A DNA stretch of 13,081 nt from an uncultured bacterium (GTDB taxonomy: Bacteria; Bacillota_A; Clostridia; Oscillospirales; Oscillospiraceae): the NCBI GenBank assembly GCA_945917385.1, contig CAMEHJ010000007.1, positions 1 to 13,081 of the forward strand. The letters run 5' to 3'. The notes under the pieces were generated by a model. That model had not been told where the DNA came from. It saw only the letters and a list, made by a program, of their open reading frames with translations, and did no database searches. Each line of letters starts with the position of its first letter. Positions within the stretch are counted from its first letter, which is position 1. Positions 1-6,758 of this stretch are shown in pieces. The position numbers and the translations under genes are program-made.

Positions 1-1073
1 TCTACATACCCGCGCCCTTTTTCAAACACCTTTTCCGGACGAAATTCCTCCGCCGTCTGCCGCGCGTTCTCCGAAAGCTTCCGCGCGAAATTCGCGTCAC
101 CGAGCACCCTCAGCATCGCCTCGCACAGCGCATCCTCATCCCCGACGGGGATGAGCAGGCCGTTCTCGCCGTCTCTGATTATCGCCTCCGGCCCGCCGCA
201 GGGACAGGCCGTGGATATGCACGGAAGGCCGAGCGCCATCGCCTCAAGCAGGGCGTTCGGCATCCCCTCGTAGTCCGACGGCAGCACAAAAAGCCTCGCG
301 TCCTTTATGTCCTCCGCGATATTCCGGCTCAGCCCCATAAGCTCGATACGAGAGCGCATATTGAGCTCGTCAATCAGCTTTTCAAGCTCTTCCTTCTTAT
401 CGCCCGCGCCGTATATGCGCAGGTTCTCATCCGTCTTGTCCGCGATGCGCGAGAAGGCGCGGATGAGCATTGCATGATTTTTCTGCGCGTTCAGTCTGCC
501 AGCCGTCACTACATAGTGCCGCTCGCCGTGAAACTCCGTTTCAAAGAAGCTGCGGCTGACCTGATTCATTATGATTTCGGATCGCTCCTGCAGTCCCTTG
601 TCAAACCACGCCCTCGCCTGCTCCGTCTGAAAAACGCAGCCGTCCGCCTTCGGCATCAGGCGCTTTCCCACGAGATTTCCGAGCCTGCCGGCATATTCCC
701 TGTCGGGGTCGTTTCTCACGGAGACGATGGTCTTTACCGGCAGCCCAGCCGCTGCGACTATCGCACGGAAATTCGGCTCCGCCATGAACGATATTAGTGC
801 GTCGGGCTTATATTTCCTGATATAGCCCCTGAGCGCGCGTATGCGGCGGAGGTTCTTTTTCAGTCTGCCGTCCTCGGTTTTTTCGTTTTCAATACAGATC
901 CGCTCAACGCCGTCGGAAACCGGGTATTCAACGGCGCCCGGATAGGACGTGACAAGTATACAGCGGTAGCCCGCCTGTGAAAACGCGCCCGAAAGCTGCG
1001 CAATGACGCGCTCCGCACCGCCGCTCTCAAGCGAATTGATATAGAACATCAGTGTTTTGCTGTTTTCAGACAT
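1..1073 (-). CDS. GT4-family glycosyltransferase, 3' end cut by window edge
   Basis: Retaining GT-B glycosyltransferase that should move a sugar from a nucleotide donor onto a lipid-linked oligosaccharide at the cytoplasmic membrane face. The reading frame is open to the left edge, so 357 codons are visible and only the last residues are missing. The N-terminal acceptor loop shows SLESGGAERV (residues 14-23). The C-terminal donor domain shows AGRLNAQKNH (191-200) and the EX7E motif YEGMPNALLE with E269 and E277, then CPCGGPEAII (290-299) and DGENGLLIPV (301-310), all typical of GT4. The ATG at 1073-1071 is preceded by GGGAG (1087-1083) at about nine bases. It overlaps the end of the upstream gene by eight bases, so translation is probably coupled. 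Sugar donor and linkage cannot be read from the sequence. Confidence 0.93.
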   Translation of the reverse strand, partial: MSENSKTLMFYINSLESGGAERVIAQLSGAFSQAGYRCILVTSYPGAVEYPVSDGVERICIENEKTEDGRLKKNLRRIRALRGYIRKYKPDALISFMAEPNFRAIVAAAGLPVKTIVSVRNDPDREYAGRLGNLVGKRLMPKADGCVFQTEQARAWFDKGLQERSEIIMNQVSRSFFETEFHGERHYVVTAGRLNAQKNHAMLIRAFSRIADKTDENLRIYGAGDKKEELEKLIDELNMRSRIELMGLSRNIAEDIKDARLFVLPSDYEGMPNALLEAMALGLPCISTACPCGGPEAIIRDGENGLLIPVGDEDALCEAMLRVLGDANFARKLSENARQTAEEFRPEKVFEKGRGYV

Positions 1074-2181
1074 TGGCTTTTTCTCCCGCAAGCGTGGTGT
1101 AAATTTCACTTATTTTTTGAACCGAGCCCTTTATATCAAAGCCGGAGCGTCGCACCTCTTCGGTAACAAGCATATGCTTGTGCTCACGCGAAAGCTCCTG
1201 CGCCCACTCGTCGGCGCTGTCAATCGGAAGTCTTTTGACGAGCGGAGTGAGGTCGGTATCCTTTGATATCCTGTCCGAAATAATGCAGGGCAGTCCCGCC
1301 GCCTGCGCCTCAACAAGCGTTACGGGCAGACCCTCCCACAGTGAGGGGAAGGCAAAAATGTCCATTGCCTGCATCAGTCCCGCAACATCATTGCGGTTGC
1401 CCGTCATCGTCACGGCGCTTTCAATGCCGAGCGAGCTTATCTGCTCTGCCGCCTTCGTGCGGTTTTCTCCGTCCCCGACGAGCAGAAGATGCGCGTCGGG
1501 TCTTTTCTCAAGCAGTTTTGCAAAGACTTTTATAAGAAACGGATGGTTCTTCGGCTCGAAAAATCTGCCGACATGGCCGACGACGTACTTTCCCTCAAGC
1601 CCCAGCTCACGGCGGTACTTCTCTCTGAGCGCGTCATTCGGCGCGAATTTGTCAAGCTCCACCGCGTTCGGCAGAAAGACATAGTTTTCCCTTTGAAACA
1701 CGTCCTTCCCGTAAAGCCAGACGGCTGCGTCCGCAGAGCACGCCATGAGTACGTCCGCCTGATTGCGCAGCGGGCGCTGGAGACAGTCCTTGTACGCGCC
1801 CATTAGCCCGCCGCCGCTTGAAATCGAGTGGCTGTGGACGATGACCTTTACCCCGTGCTTTTTTGCCACCGGTATGTAGACGGAAGCAAAGCTCGTCAGG
1901 TGAATGTGCATGACCTTGTACTCCGGGTGCTCGGTAAAGAATTTATCCCATGTGCGCCGTATTAAGGCTGAGTTAAGACCGTTGAAGGTCGGCGTCTCAA
2001 AAATCCTCGCGCCGAGCGACTTTGCCTCCTCCACGAAATACTCGTGCCCCGGTCCCGTATGGCTCAGCACAAAGTCGAACTGTATCTTTGAGCGGTCGAT
2101 ATTACGGTAGATATTCATTATCATGGACTGCGAACCGCCCAGACCGAGCGAGCCTATCATCTGCAAAACTCTTATCATCAT
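1066..2181 (-). CDS. GT4-family glycosyltransferase (EpsF-like)
   Basis: A 371-residue GT-B glycosyltransferase, a full-length size for the family. The N-terminal acceptor domain has the glycine-rich loop GSLGLGGSQSM (10-20). The donor domain shows VGHVGRFFEPKNH (201-213), the nucleotide-binding stretch LLLVGDGE (232-239) and the EX7E motif WEGLPVTLVE with E283 and E291. No signal peptide or membrane helix is evident, so it is presumably a peripheral cytoplasmic enzyme. The start region reads ATGATG; the first ATG shares four bases (ATGA) with the TGA of the upstream acyltransferase, and the second ATG is equally possible. It probably adds one residue of the repeat unit. The EpsF resemblance is a family-level impression; specificity is unknown. 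Confidence 0.93.
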   Translation of the reverse strand: MMIRVLQMIGSLGLGGSQSMIMNIYRNIDRSKIQFDFVLSHTGPGHEYFVEEAKSLGARIFETPTFNGLNSALIRRTWDKFFTEHPEYKVMHIHLTSFASVYIPVAKKHGVKVIVHSHSISSGGGLMGAYKDCLQRPLRNQADVLMACSADAAVWLYGKDVFQRENYVFLPNAVELDKFAPNDALREKYRRELGLEGKYVVGHVGRFFEPKNHPFLIKVFAKLLEKRPDAHLLLVGDGENRTKAAEQISSLGIESAVTMTGNRNDVAGLMQAMDIFAFPSLWEGLPVTLVEAQAAGLPCIISDRISKDTDLTPLVKRLPIDSADEWAQELSREHKHMLVTEEVRRSGFDIKGSVQKISEIYTTLAGEKANV

Positions 2182-2732
2182 GTGACCTCGTAGGTTTTTG
2201 TCACCGTCTCGCGCTTCTGGACGATGACGGTGTTGTCGGGGTACTCTCCCCTGATCACGCAGCCCGCGCCGACGACGCAGTTGTCGCCAAGCTTCGTGCC
2301 GCGCAGAATCACCGTGTTCGCGCCTATCCAGCAGTTTTTGCCGATTACGACGGGTTCGGTTTTGTATTCGTCCTTTTCTATGCCGACGGCGTAGTCGTGG
2401 TCGTGGTCATAGACATACACCGAGGGGCCGAACACCGTCCCTTCTCCGACGCTTATGCTGTCCATGCACATGAATACGCACCTGTAATTCATGCGCACAT
2501 TGTCCCCGATTTTCAGCCTGCCCTTACTCAGCACGCGCAGGATGCACCCGCTGTGTGCGCGCACCTTTTCTCCAAGCTCGACCGTACTTCCGCGCCAGAA
2601 GTCCAGCACGACATTCGGGGAAATGCGCTCGATAAGTCCGCTTTTGAATTTGCTGCCGTGCATGAGCTTTTTTATCAGCAGTCTCGGCATCGTCCAGAGA
2701 ACGCTTATTATGTTTCCGAGTAAACGTCTCAA
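2178..2732 (-). CDS. Left-handed beta-helix (hexapeptide) O-acyltransferase
   Basis: A 184-residue acetyltransferase of the maltose/galactoside O-acetyltransferase (WbbJ/LacA-like) type, expected to use acetyl-CoA to acetylate a sugar hydroxyl in the glycan. Hexapeptide repeats run from about residue 50 to 165, for example PVVIGKNCWIGANTVI (127-142) and LGDNCVVGAGCVI (148-160). The YDHDHDY segment (108-114) carries the histidine expected to be catalytic in this family. The N-terminus is basic and amphipathic (RLLIKKLMHG). The start is a TTG at 2732-2730, chosen because a strong GGGGGGAG site (2746-2739) lies six bases upstream and no ATG is near. It sits between two glycosyltransferase genes, 17 bases after the upstream one, so its acceptor is probably the lipid-linked oligosaccharide or a nearby sugar. 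Confidence 0.88.
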   Translation of the reverse strand: MRRLLGNIISVLWTMPRLLIKKLMHGSKFKSGLIERISPNVVLDFWRGSTVELGEKVRAHSGCILRVLSKGRLKIGDNVRMNYRCVFMCMDSISVGEGTVFGPSVYVYDHDHDYAVGIEKDEYKTEPVVIGKNCWIGANTVILRGTKLGDNCVVGAGCVIRGEYPDNTVIVQKRETVTKTYEVT

Positions 2733-2738
2733 TGCTTT

Positions 2739-2746
2739 CTCCCCCC
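2739..2746 (-). promoter_or_regulatory. Strong ribosome binding site supporting a TTG start
   Basis: GGGGGGAG followed by six bases and TTG. It fixes the acyltransferase start at 2732; the next in-frame ATG (codon 15) lies inside the protein and lacks comparable spacing. Confidence 0.7.
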
Positions 2747-2749
2747 GTT

Positions 2750-3880
2750 TCAGCCGTCTATCCCATAGACCTCTCTCATCTTCCGTTCAACGGAAGGAAG
2801 GTCAAAGCTGTTTAAGTTCTCGCGGTTTTTCTTCACTGTCTCTGCCGCGAATGCCGCGAACTCCGCGCGGCTTCTGGTGCCTATTTTATCTCTCATGCAC
2901 CCTAAGACGCTTTTGACATCGCGCTGATCGAACATCCAGGTCTCGTCCGTGATGATGTCCTCGCTGCCGCGTATGTGCGAGCAAATAACCGGCGTCTCGC
3001 AGGCGACCGCCTCCATCAGTGCGACCGAAAGCCCCTCGTAGTGTGACGGCAGTGAGAACACGTCCGCCGCCTGACAGAGCTCTGATATATCCGTCCGGTA
3101 GCCGAGAACCTTCACCTGATCTTCTATACCGAGCGAGAGGGCAAGGCTTTTGTACTCCTCCTCGAGTTTGCCGTTGCCCGCAAGATAGAGCTTTACGTCC
3201 TTTCTCCCAAGCTCCGCGAGCGCGCGGATGAGCACCGCCTGATTTTTTCTCGCGGAATATTCGCCCACGCAGAGAATAACGATATCGCCCTCCCCCGCTT
3301 TAAGCTCCGCACGCTTTGCCGCTATGTCGGCGGTGCCGCGGCGGAAGCGCTCAAGGTCGATGCCGACGCCGGGGATATACCTTGTCTCCTTGGCGTGCAG
3401 ATGATTTTTCGCAAGGCGGTAGTCCTCGGTATTTATCGTGAGCTGCAAGTCGGTTATCCACGACAGCGCCCACTCCACCGGGAAAAACAGCAGCCAGTTT
3501 GATTTCGGCGCGCCCTTATAGAAGTTGAAGCCGTGCGCCGTGTAGAAAACCTTAGTACCCTGCCGGCGGTACTTCTTCGCCGCGATGCGCGTCAGGACAC
3601 TTGCAATGACAGTGTGACAGTGGATAATGTCAAAATGCTCCTCCCTGAGAAGCTTTCGAAGCTGCCTGTATGCCTTTATATTGTCCCTGCCCAGCGGCGA
3701 ACGGGAGAAATCTATCTGGTGCTTGACAACGATATCGTCAACCTCGATGGGCTTATTTATGTGGTTGAAGTTCGTGGCAACGTGAACCTCCCAGCCGTTA
3801 TCGTGAAGCATTCTGATATCGTGCTTGAGAAAATCAAAAAATATCCAGACGGTTGCCGTGAAAAGAATTTTTTTCTTCAA
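2750..3880 (-). CDS. GT4-family glycosyltransferase (EpsD-like)
   Basis: A 376-residue GT-B glycosyltransferase whose N-terminal domain strongly resembles the EpsD/CapM-like group that acts early on the lipid-linked sugar: FDIIHCHTVIASVL (83-96) and VFYTAHGFNFYKGAP (111-125). The donor domain has VGEYSARKNQ (205-214), LYLAGNGKLEEEY (231-243) and the EX7E motif YEGLSVALME with E282 and E290, then CSHIRGSEDII (300-310). The start is TTG at 3880-3878, six bases after a GGAGG site (3891-3887); the ATG eight bases upstream is in another frame. It follows the formyltransferase gene after 55 bases, the widest gap in the operon. I infer it adds the second or third sugar to the carrier-linked product of the phosphoglycosyl transferase; the donor is unknown. 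Confidence 0.93.
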   Translation of the reverse strand: MKKKILFTATVWIFFDFLKHDIRMLHDNGWEVHVATNFNHINKPIEVDDIVVKHQIDFSRSPLGRDNIKAYRQLRKLLREEHFDIIHCHTVIASVLTRIAAKKYRRQGTKVFYTAHGFNFYKGAPKSNWLLFFPVEWALSWITDLQLTINTEDYRLAKNHLHAKETRYIPGVGIDLERFRRGTADIAAKRAELKAGEGDIVILCVGEYSARKNQAVLIRALAELGRKDVKLYLAGNGKLEEEYKSLALSLGIEDQVKVLGYRTDISELCQAADVFSLPSHYEGLSVALMEAVACETPVICSHIRGSEDIITDETWMFDQRDVKSVLGCMRDKIGTRSRAEFAAFAAETVKKNRENLNSFDLPSVERKMREVYGIDG

Positions 3881-3886
3881 AATAAT

Positions 3887-3891
3887 CCTCC
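3887..3891 (-). promoter_or_regulatory. Ribosome binding site supporting a TTG start
   Basis: GGAGG with a six-base spacer (ATTATT) before TTG at 3880. An overlapping upstream ATG (3893-3891) is out of frame with the glycosyltransferase, so TTG is the only sensible start. Confidence 0.7.
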
Positions 3892-3892
3892 A

Positions 3893-3907
3893 TGCGGCAG
3901 TGCCGCA
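3893..3907 (-). repeat. Intercistronic hairpin next to a ribosome binding site
   Basis: TGCGGCA and TGCCGCA are perfect inverted repeats around one central base. Folded with a realistic loop this gives a GC-rich stem of about five pairs, ending two bases before the GGAGG of the glycosyltransferase. No U-run follows, so it is not a classical terminator. It may insulate or tune translation, or mark an mRNA processing point. Confidence 0.4.
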
Positions 3908-3935
3908 CCAATCGCAATTTAAGCTTCTTATCGCC

Positions 3936-4835
3936 TTATTTCAGCTTATGCCCCACGAACATTTTCACATTGTCAACATTCTCAAAGTCGGTAACGTGAA
4001 TGATGCCGTCCGAGCCGAGCACATCAAACCAGCCCTCGCCAATCGCGCAGATCTGCCCCGGTATGCCGATGATGCGTTTGTTCTCCATGATCTCGGCGCG
4101 CCATATGATTACCTTGTGCTCGCCGTCGTACATTCCGAATGCGCCGGGATAGGGCTGCGACACGGCGCGGATAAGCCTGTGCACCTTCTCAACCGGCTCT
4201 TTCCAGTCGATAAGCCCGTCCTCCGGTCTGCGGATGAGAAGATACGTCGCCTCGTCCTCATTCTGAGGAACAGGCACGATACTGCCGTCGGCAAGCCGGG
4301 GCAGAACTCTCGCGCTGAGCTTTCTGAGAGCGTCACAGAGCTTTGTCTCGACATCCCTTGCGTAATCGGTGTCCTCGATGACATAGTCCTCCTGCCCCAG
4401 GATGTCGCCGGAGTCCATGCCCTCATCGAGCATGAACAGGCTGCACTTTGTCTCGTGAACGCCCAGCAGCACCTGCCACACCATCGCCGCCCTGCCGCGA
4501 AATTTCGGCAGCGGCGTCGGGTGGAAGCCGACACAGCCCTTCGAGGGGATATCCAGTATCCGCTTGTCCACAAGCTGGGAAAGCCCGATGACGAACACAT
4601 AGTCAGGCTCGATGCTTTTGATTATTTCTATATTCTCCTCGTCGCTTATGCGGCGGAATTTTTTATAAGGAATACCGTTTTCCTCCGCAAGCTCGTGTAT
4701 GGGGCTGTACCCGGACACGTTTTCGGAGTATTTTTCATTCAGTGAAAAGACCATCTCCACCGGAAAACCTATCCTTATCATTTCTTCAAGCACTATTCTG
4801 CTTGAAATGACCGACCCGACAAGAACAGCCTTCAT
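3936..4835 (-). CDS. Formyltransferase-fold protein (Fmt/sugar N-formyltransferase family)
   Basis: A 299-residue protein with the formyl_trans_N Rossmann domain (about 1-175) and an Fmt-like C-terminal domain, RRPEDGLIDW (about 195-205) and VSQPYPGAFGMYDG. Family members pass a formyl group from 10-formyl-tetrahydrofolate to an amine, in glycan clusters usually an amino sugar such as a dTDP- or UDP-4-amino sugar. Lying between a phosphoglycosyl transferase and a glycosyltransferase, it is more likely a sugar modifier than the housekeeping Met-tRNA enzyme. The active-site stretch GFHPTPLPKFRGRAA keeps H105, and DEGMDSGDIL keeps D141, exactly 36 residues apart as in E. coli Fmt (H110, D146), but the catalytic Asn position is G103. 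The ATG overlaps the upstream TGA by one base (TGATG), ten bases after GGAGG; a TTG three bases earlier (4838), at seven bases, is an alternative start. Confidence 0.85.
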   Translation of the reverse strand: MKAVLVGSVISSRIVLEEMIRIGFPVEMVFSLNEKYSENVSGYSPIHELAEENGIPYKKFRRISDEENIEIIKSIEPDYVFVIGLSQLVDKRILDIPSKGCVGFHPTPLPKFRGRAAMVWQVLLGVHETKCSLFMLDEGMDSGDILGQEDYVIEDTDYARDVETKLCDALRKLSARVLPRLADGSIVPVPQNEDEATYLLIRRPEDGLIDWKEPVEKVHRLIRAVSQPYPGAFGMYDGEHKVIIWRAEIMENKRIIGIPGQICAIGEGWFDVLGSDGIIHVTDFENVDNVKMFVGHKLK

Positions 4836-5440
4836 CAATCCGTACCCTCCGCGCTCTTAACTCTTTTGAACTTCTCCTCGCCCATGATAACGACGAGCAC
4901 CGTCTTGCAGAGGATTCTGATATCAAGCAGTACGGAGAAGTTATTCACATACTCGATATCGTACACAAAGCGCTCGTCCCATGTGAGCGAGACATTTCCG
5001 TTCACCTGCGCAAGGCCGGTCATGCCGGGGCGCATATTGAGTCTCTGCCGCTGGTAGTCGTTATATTTATCCGTCTGCTCCTTCACCGTGGGGCGCGGCC
5101 CGACAAGGGACATATCCCCGACGAGAACGTTCCAGAGCTGAGGAAGCTCGTCAATCTTCGTGCGTCTGAGAAGCTTTCCGAACGGCGTCATGCGTTCGGC
5201 GTCGCGGGTAAAATCGTGAGATGCCTCAAGCGCCTTATCGACCTTCATCGACCTGAACTTGAGGATATTGAAAAGTCTGCCGTTTTTGCCCACTCTCTGC
5301 TGCTTGAAAAACAGCGGCCCCGGCATAAAGACTTCAAGCAATATCGCGGATATCAGAAGTATCGGCATCAGAACTATCAGTCCCGCCGCGCTGAAAATTA
5401 TATCCGCCGTTCTCTTTACCGCAAGGTTAAGCCGTCTCAC
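4835..5440 (-). CDS. Initiating phosphoglycosyl transferase (PglC/EpsL-type, bacterial sugar transferase)
   Basis: Small 201-residue monotopic phosphoglycosyl transferase (PF02397) that transfers a sugar-1-phosphate from UDP-sugar to undecaprenyl phosphate, starting each repeat unit at the membrane. A basic N-terminus (KRTAD, 9-13) precedes one hydrophobic re-entrant helix (about 14-38) broken at P26. The family signatures follow: GPLFFKQQRVGKNG (41-54), KFRSM (61-65), the catalytic Asp-Glu dyad in IDELPQL (D97, E98), GDMSLVGPRP (108-117) and MRPGMTGLAQVNG (136-148). The length matches PglC rather than the longer WcaJ/WbaP types, which carry extra N-terminal helices. The start is GTG at 5440, eight bases after GAGG, 17 bases after the deacetylase stop. 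With PglE- and PglD-like genes beside it, a diacetamido-bacillosamine-like UDP-sugar is the probable substrate (inference). Confidence 0.93.
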   Translation of the reverse strand: MRRLNLAVKRTADIIFSAAGLIVLMPILLISAILLEVFMPGPLFFKQQRVGKNGRLFNILKFRSMKVDKALEASHDFTRDAERMTPFGKLLRRTKIDELPQLWNVLVGDMSLVGPRPTVKEQTDKYNDYQRQRLNMRPGMTGLAQVNGNVSLTWDERFVYDIEYVNNFSVLLDIRILCKTVLVVIMGEEKFKRVKSAEGTD

Positions 5441-5457
5441 TGCCGCCGCCTCTTTCC

Positions 5458-6123
5458 TCAGAATTTGATTTCTCTTACGAGGCTGAATGCCTCTGCCGCG
5501 TTCACGCTCACGGTTGAGCCGCGGTATCTCGCCAGCGCCTCGATCGCGCCGACGGAGCGGGCGTTCGGGTACTCGGCAAGCTGGGACTTGAAAATTTCCA
5601 TCGCCTTGATTTTCGTGCCGAGGAAGTCCGATATGTCCTCATACACGTTGGGGATAAACTCGTTGACGGTGTTCGGGATGTTCCAGCCCGTCTCGGACAG
5701 GGTTTCGTATGCGTAGATTCTGCACACCGTGTGCGCGTACTTGGGTCTTAACGCGACCATCGCCGCATCGACGACCATCTGGTGGTCAAGCTGCATATCC
5801 CCCCTGTGCGGGATATACACCTCGTCCGGCCTGATTTTCGAGATCACCTCACCGATTTTCCCGTTGAACTCATAGCGCGGAACGGTTTCGAGCATGACGG
5901 CGGGAAAGTCGAGAAACAGCGTCTCCTTCGCACCGGCAAGTCTGTCCGCCTCGCGGCACTCGGCTCTGCCCTGCTCGATAAACTCTTCGTTAAAAAGCGG
6001 CGGGCAGCCTTTTGTGACAACACACACATAAACCTCATCCCCAGACGCGGCACGCTTTGCCATCGTGCCGCCGACGCCGAGTATCTCGTCGTCCGGGTGC
6101 GGTGCAATAACCAATACTTTCAT
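5458..6123 (-). CDS. PIG-L/LmbE-family N-deacetylase
   Basis: A 221-residue zinc-dependent deacetylase of the GlcNAc-PI de-N-acetylase/MshB/BshB family, which removes acetyl groups from N-acetylated sugars. The signature APHPDDE (7-13) supplies the metal ligands H9 and D12 and the presumed general base D11. LDHQMVVDAAM (112-122) supplies H114, matching the third zinc ligand of MshB. There is no signal peptide, so it should act in the cytoplasm on a nucleotide-sugar or lipid-linked sugar rather than on finished polymer. The ATG overlaps the TAA of the upstream acetyltransferase (TAATG). Its place between an acetyltransferase and the initiating transferase, with a formyltransferase-like gene two genes on, suggests it frees an amino group for another use. 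Bacillithiol- or lincosamide-type roles seem less likely in this context. Confidence 0.9.
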   Translation of the reverse strand: MKVLVIAPHPDDEILGVGGTMAKRAASGDEVYVCVVTKGCPPLFNEEFIEQGRAECREADRLAGAKETLFLDFPAVMLETVPRYEFNGKIGEVISKIRPDEVYIPHRGDMQLDHQMVVDAAMVALRPKYAHTVCRIYAYETLSETGWNIPNTVNEFIPNVYEDISDFLGTKIKAMEIFKSQLAEYPNARSVGAIEALARYRGSTVSVNAAEAFSLVREIKF

Positions 6124-6758
6124 TATTTATCCTGCTCTCCTGCCGTCTTTTTTTTTGCCGGTACGCCGATGTAGACCCCGGCTTCGTCTATATTCTTTAC
6201 AACGACTGCGCCAGCGCCTATCATGCAGCCGCCGGCAACGCAGAGATTGTTGCTGACAGCGGCGCCGATGCCGACCCATGTTTCATCGCCGATCTCCACT
6301 GTGCCCGCGATATGCGCGCCGACCGAGACATGGACAAAGTCCCCGAGCGTGCAGTCGTGGTCAACGGACGCGCCCGTATTCACGATGCACCCTTGGCCGA
6401 TTTTCGCCCCCGGATTTACGACCGCGCCCGCCATTATCACCGTGCCGGCGCCGACCGATACGTCCTCGGCAAGCACCGCATTCGGGTGGATGAGCGTCGG
6501 GGTGTTCTTCCCCTCGCGCCGCAGCCTCTCCATGATTTTCCTGCGGATTTTTGCGTTCCCGACAGCCACCGCGAAATCACAGCCGTAAGCGCTCGCGTCC
6601 TCACTGCGTCCGATCACGTCATACCCGCCGCACTTTTGCAGCGCTTCGTTGTCATCCAGAAACGAAATTTTTTCGTAGCCGTTTTTCCTTGCGATGTCGG
6701 CCACGACCTTGCCGTGCCCGCTCGCCCCGATAATGATAAGCTCTTTCTTGTCCGCCAT
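6123..6758 (-). CDS. UDP-4-amino-sugar N-acetyltransferase (PglD/EpsM/NeuD family)
   Basis: A 211-residue acetyl-CoA-dependent transferase expected to acetylate the 4-amino group made by the aminotransferase encoded immediately upstream. The N-terminal UDP-sugar-binding domain carries LIIIGASGHGKVVADIA (7-23). It is followed from about residue 92 by a left-handed beta-helix with repeats such as VSVGAGTVIMAGAVV (100-114) and IGQGCIVNTGASVDHDC (120-136). H134 in SVDHDC aligns with the catalytic histidine known in PglD. The C-terminal GVYIGVPAK (194-202) is the usual family ending. The TAATG overlap with the aminotransferase stop indicates coupled translation, which suits successive pathway steps. 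A sialic-acid O-acetyltransferase (NeuD) function is possible by family but has no sialic-acid genes to support it here. Confidence 0.9.
   Translation of the reverse strand: MADKKELIIIGASGHGKVVADIARKNGYEKISFLDDNEALQKCGGYDVIGRSEDASAYGCDFAVAVGNAKIRRKIMERLRREGKNTPTLIHPNAVLAEDVSVGAGTVIMAGAVVNPGAKIGQGCIVNTGASVDHDCTLGDFVHVSVGAHIAGTVEIGDETWVGIGAAVSNNLCVAGGCMIGAGAVVVKNIDEAGVYIGVPAKKKTAGEQDK

Noticed and set aside
2022..2723. Plus-strand frame of 233 codons opposite the hexapeptide acyltransferase
   Set aside because: It is antisense to a protein with regular hexapeptide repeats; its valine and aspartate runs are reverse complements of those repeats.
3825..4745. Long plus-strand frame of 306 codons opposite the formyltransferase gene
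   Set aside because: It is antisense to a gene with clear family motifs and translational overlaps, has no recognisable domain, and is explained by GC-biased codon use leaving the opposite strand open.
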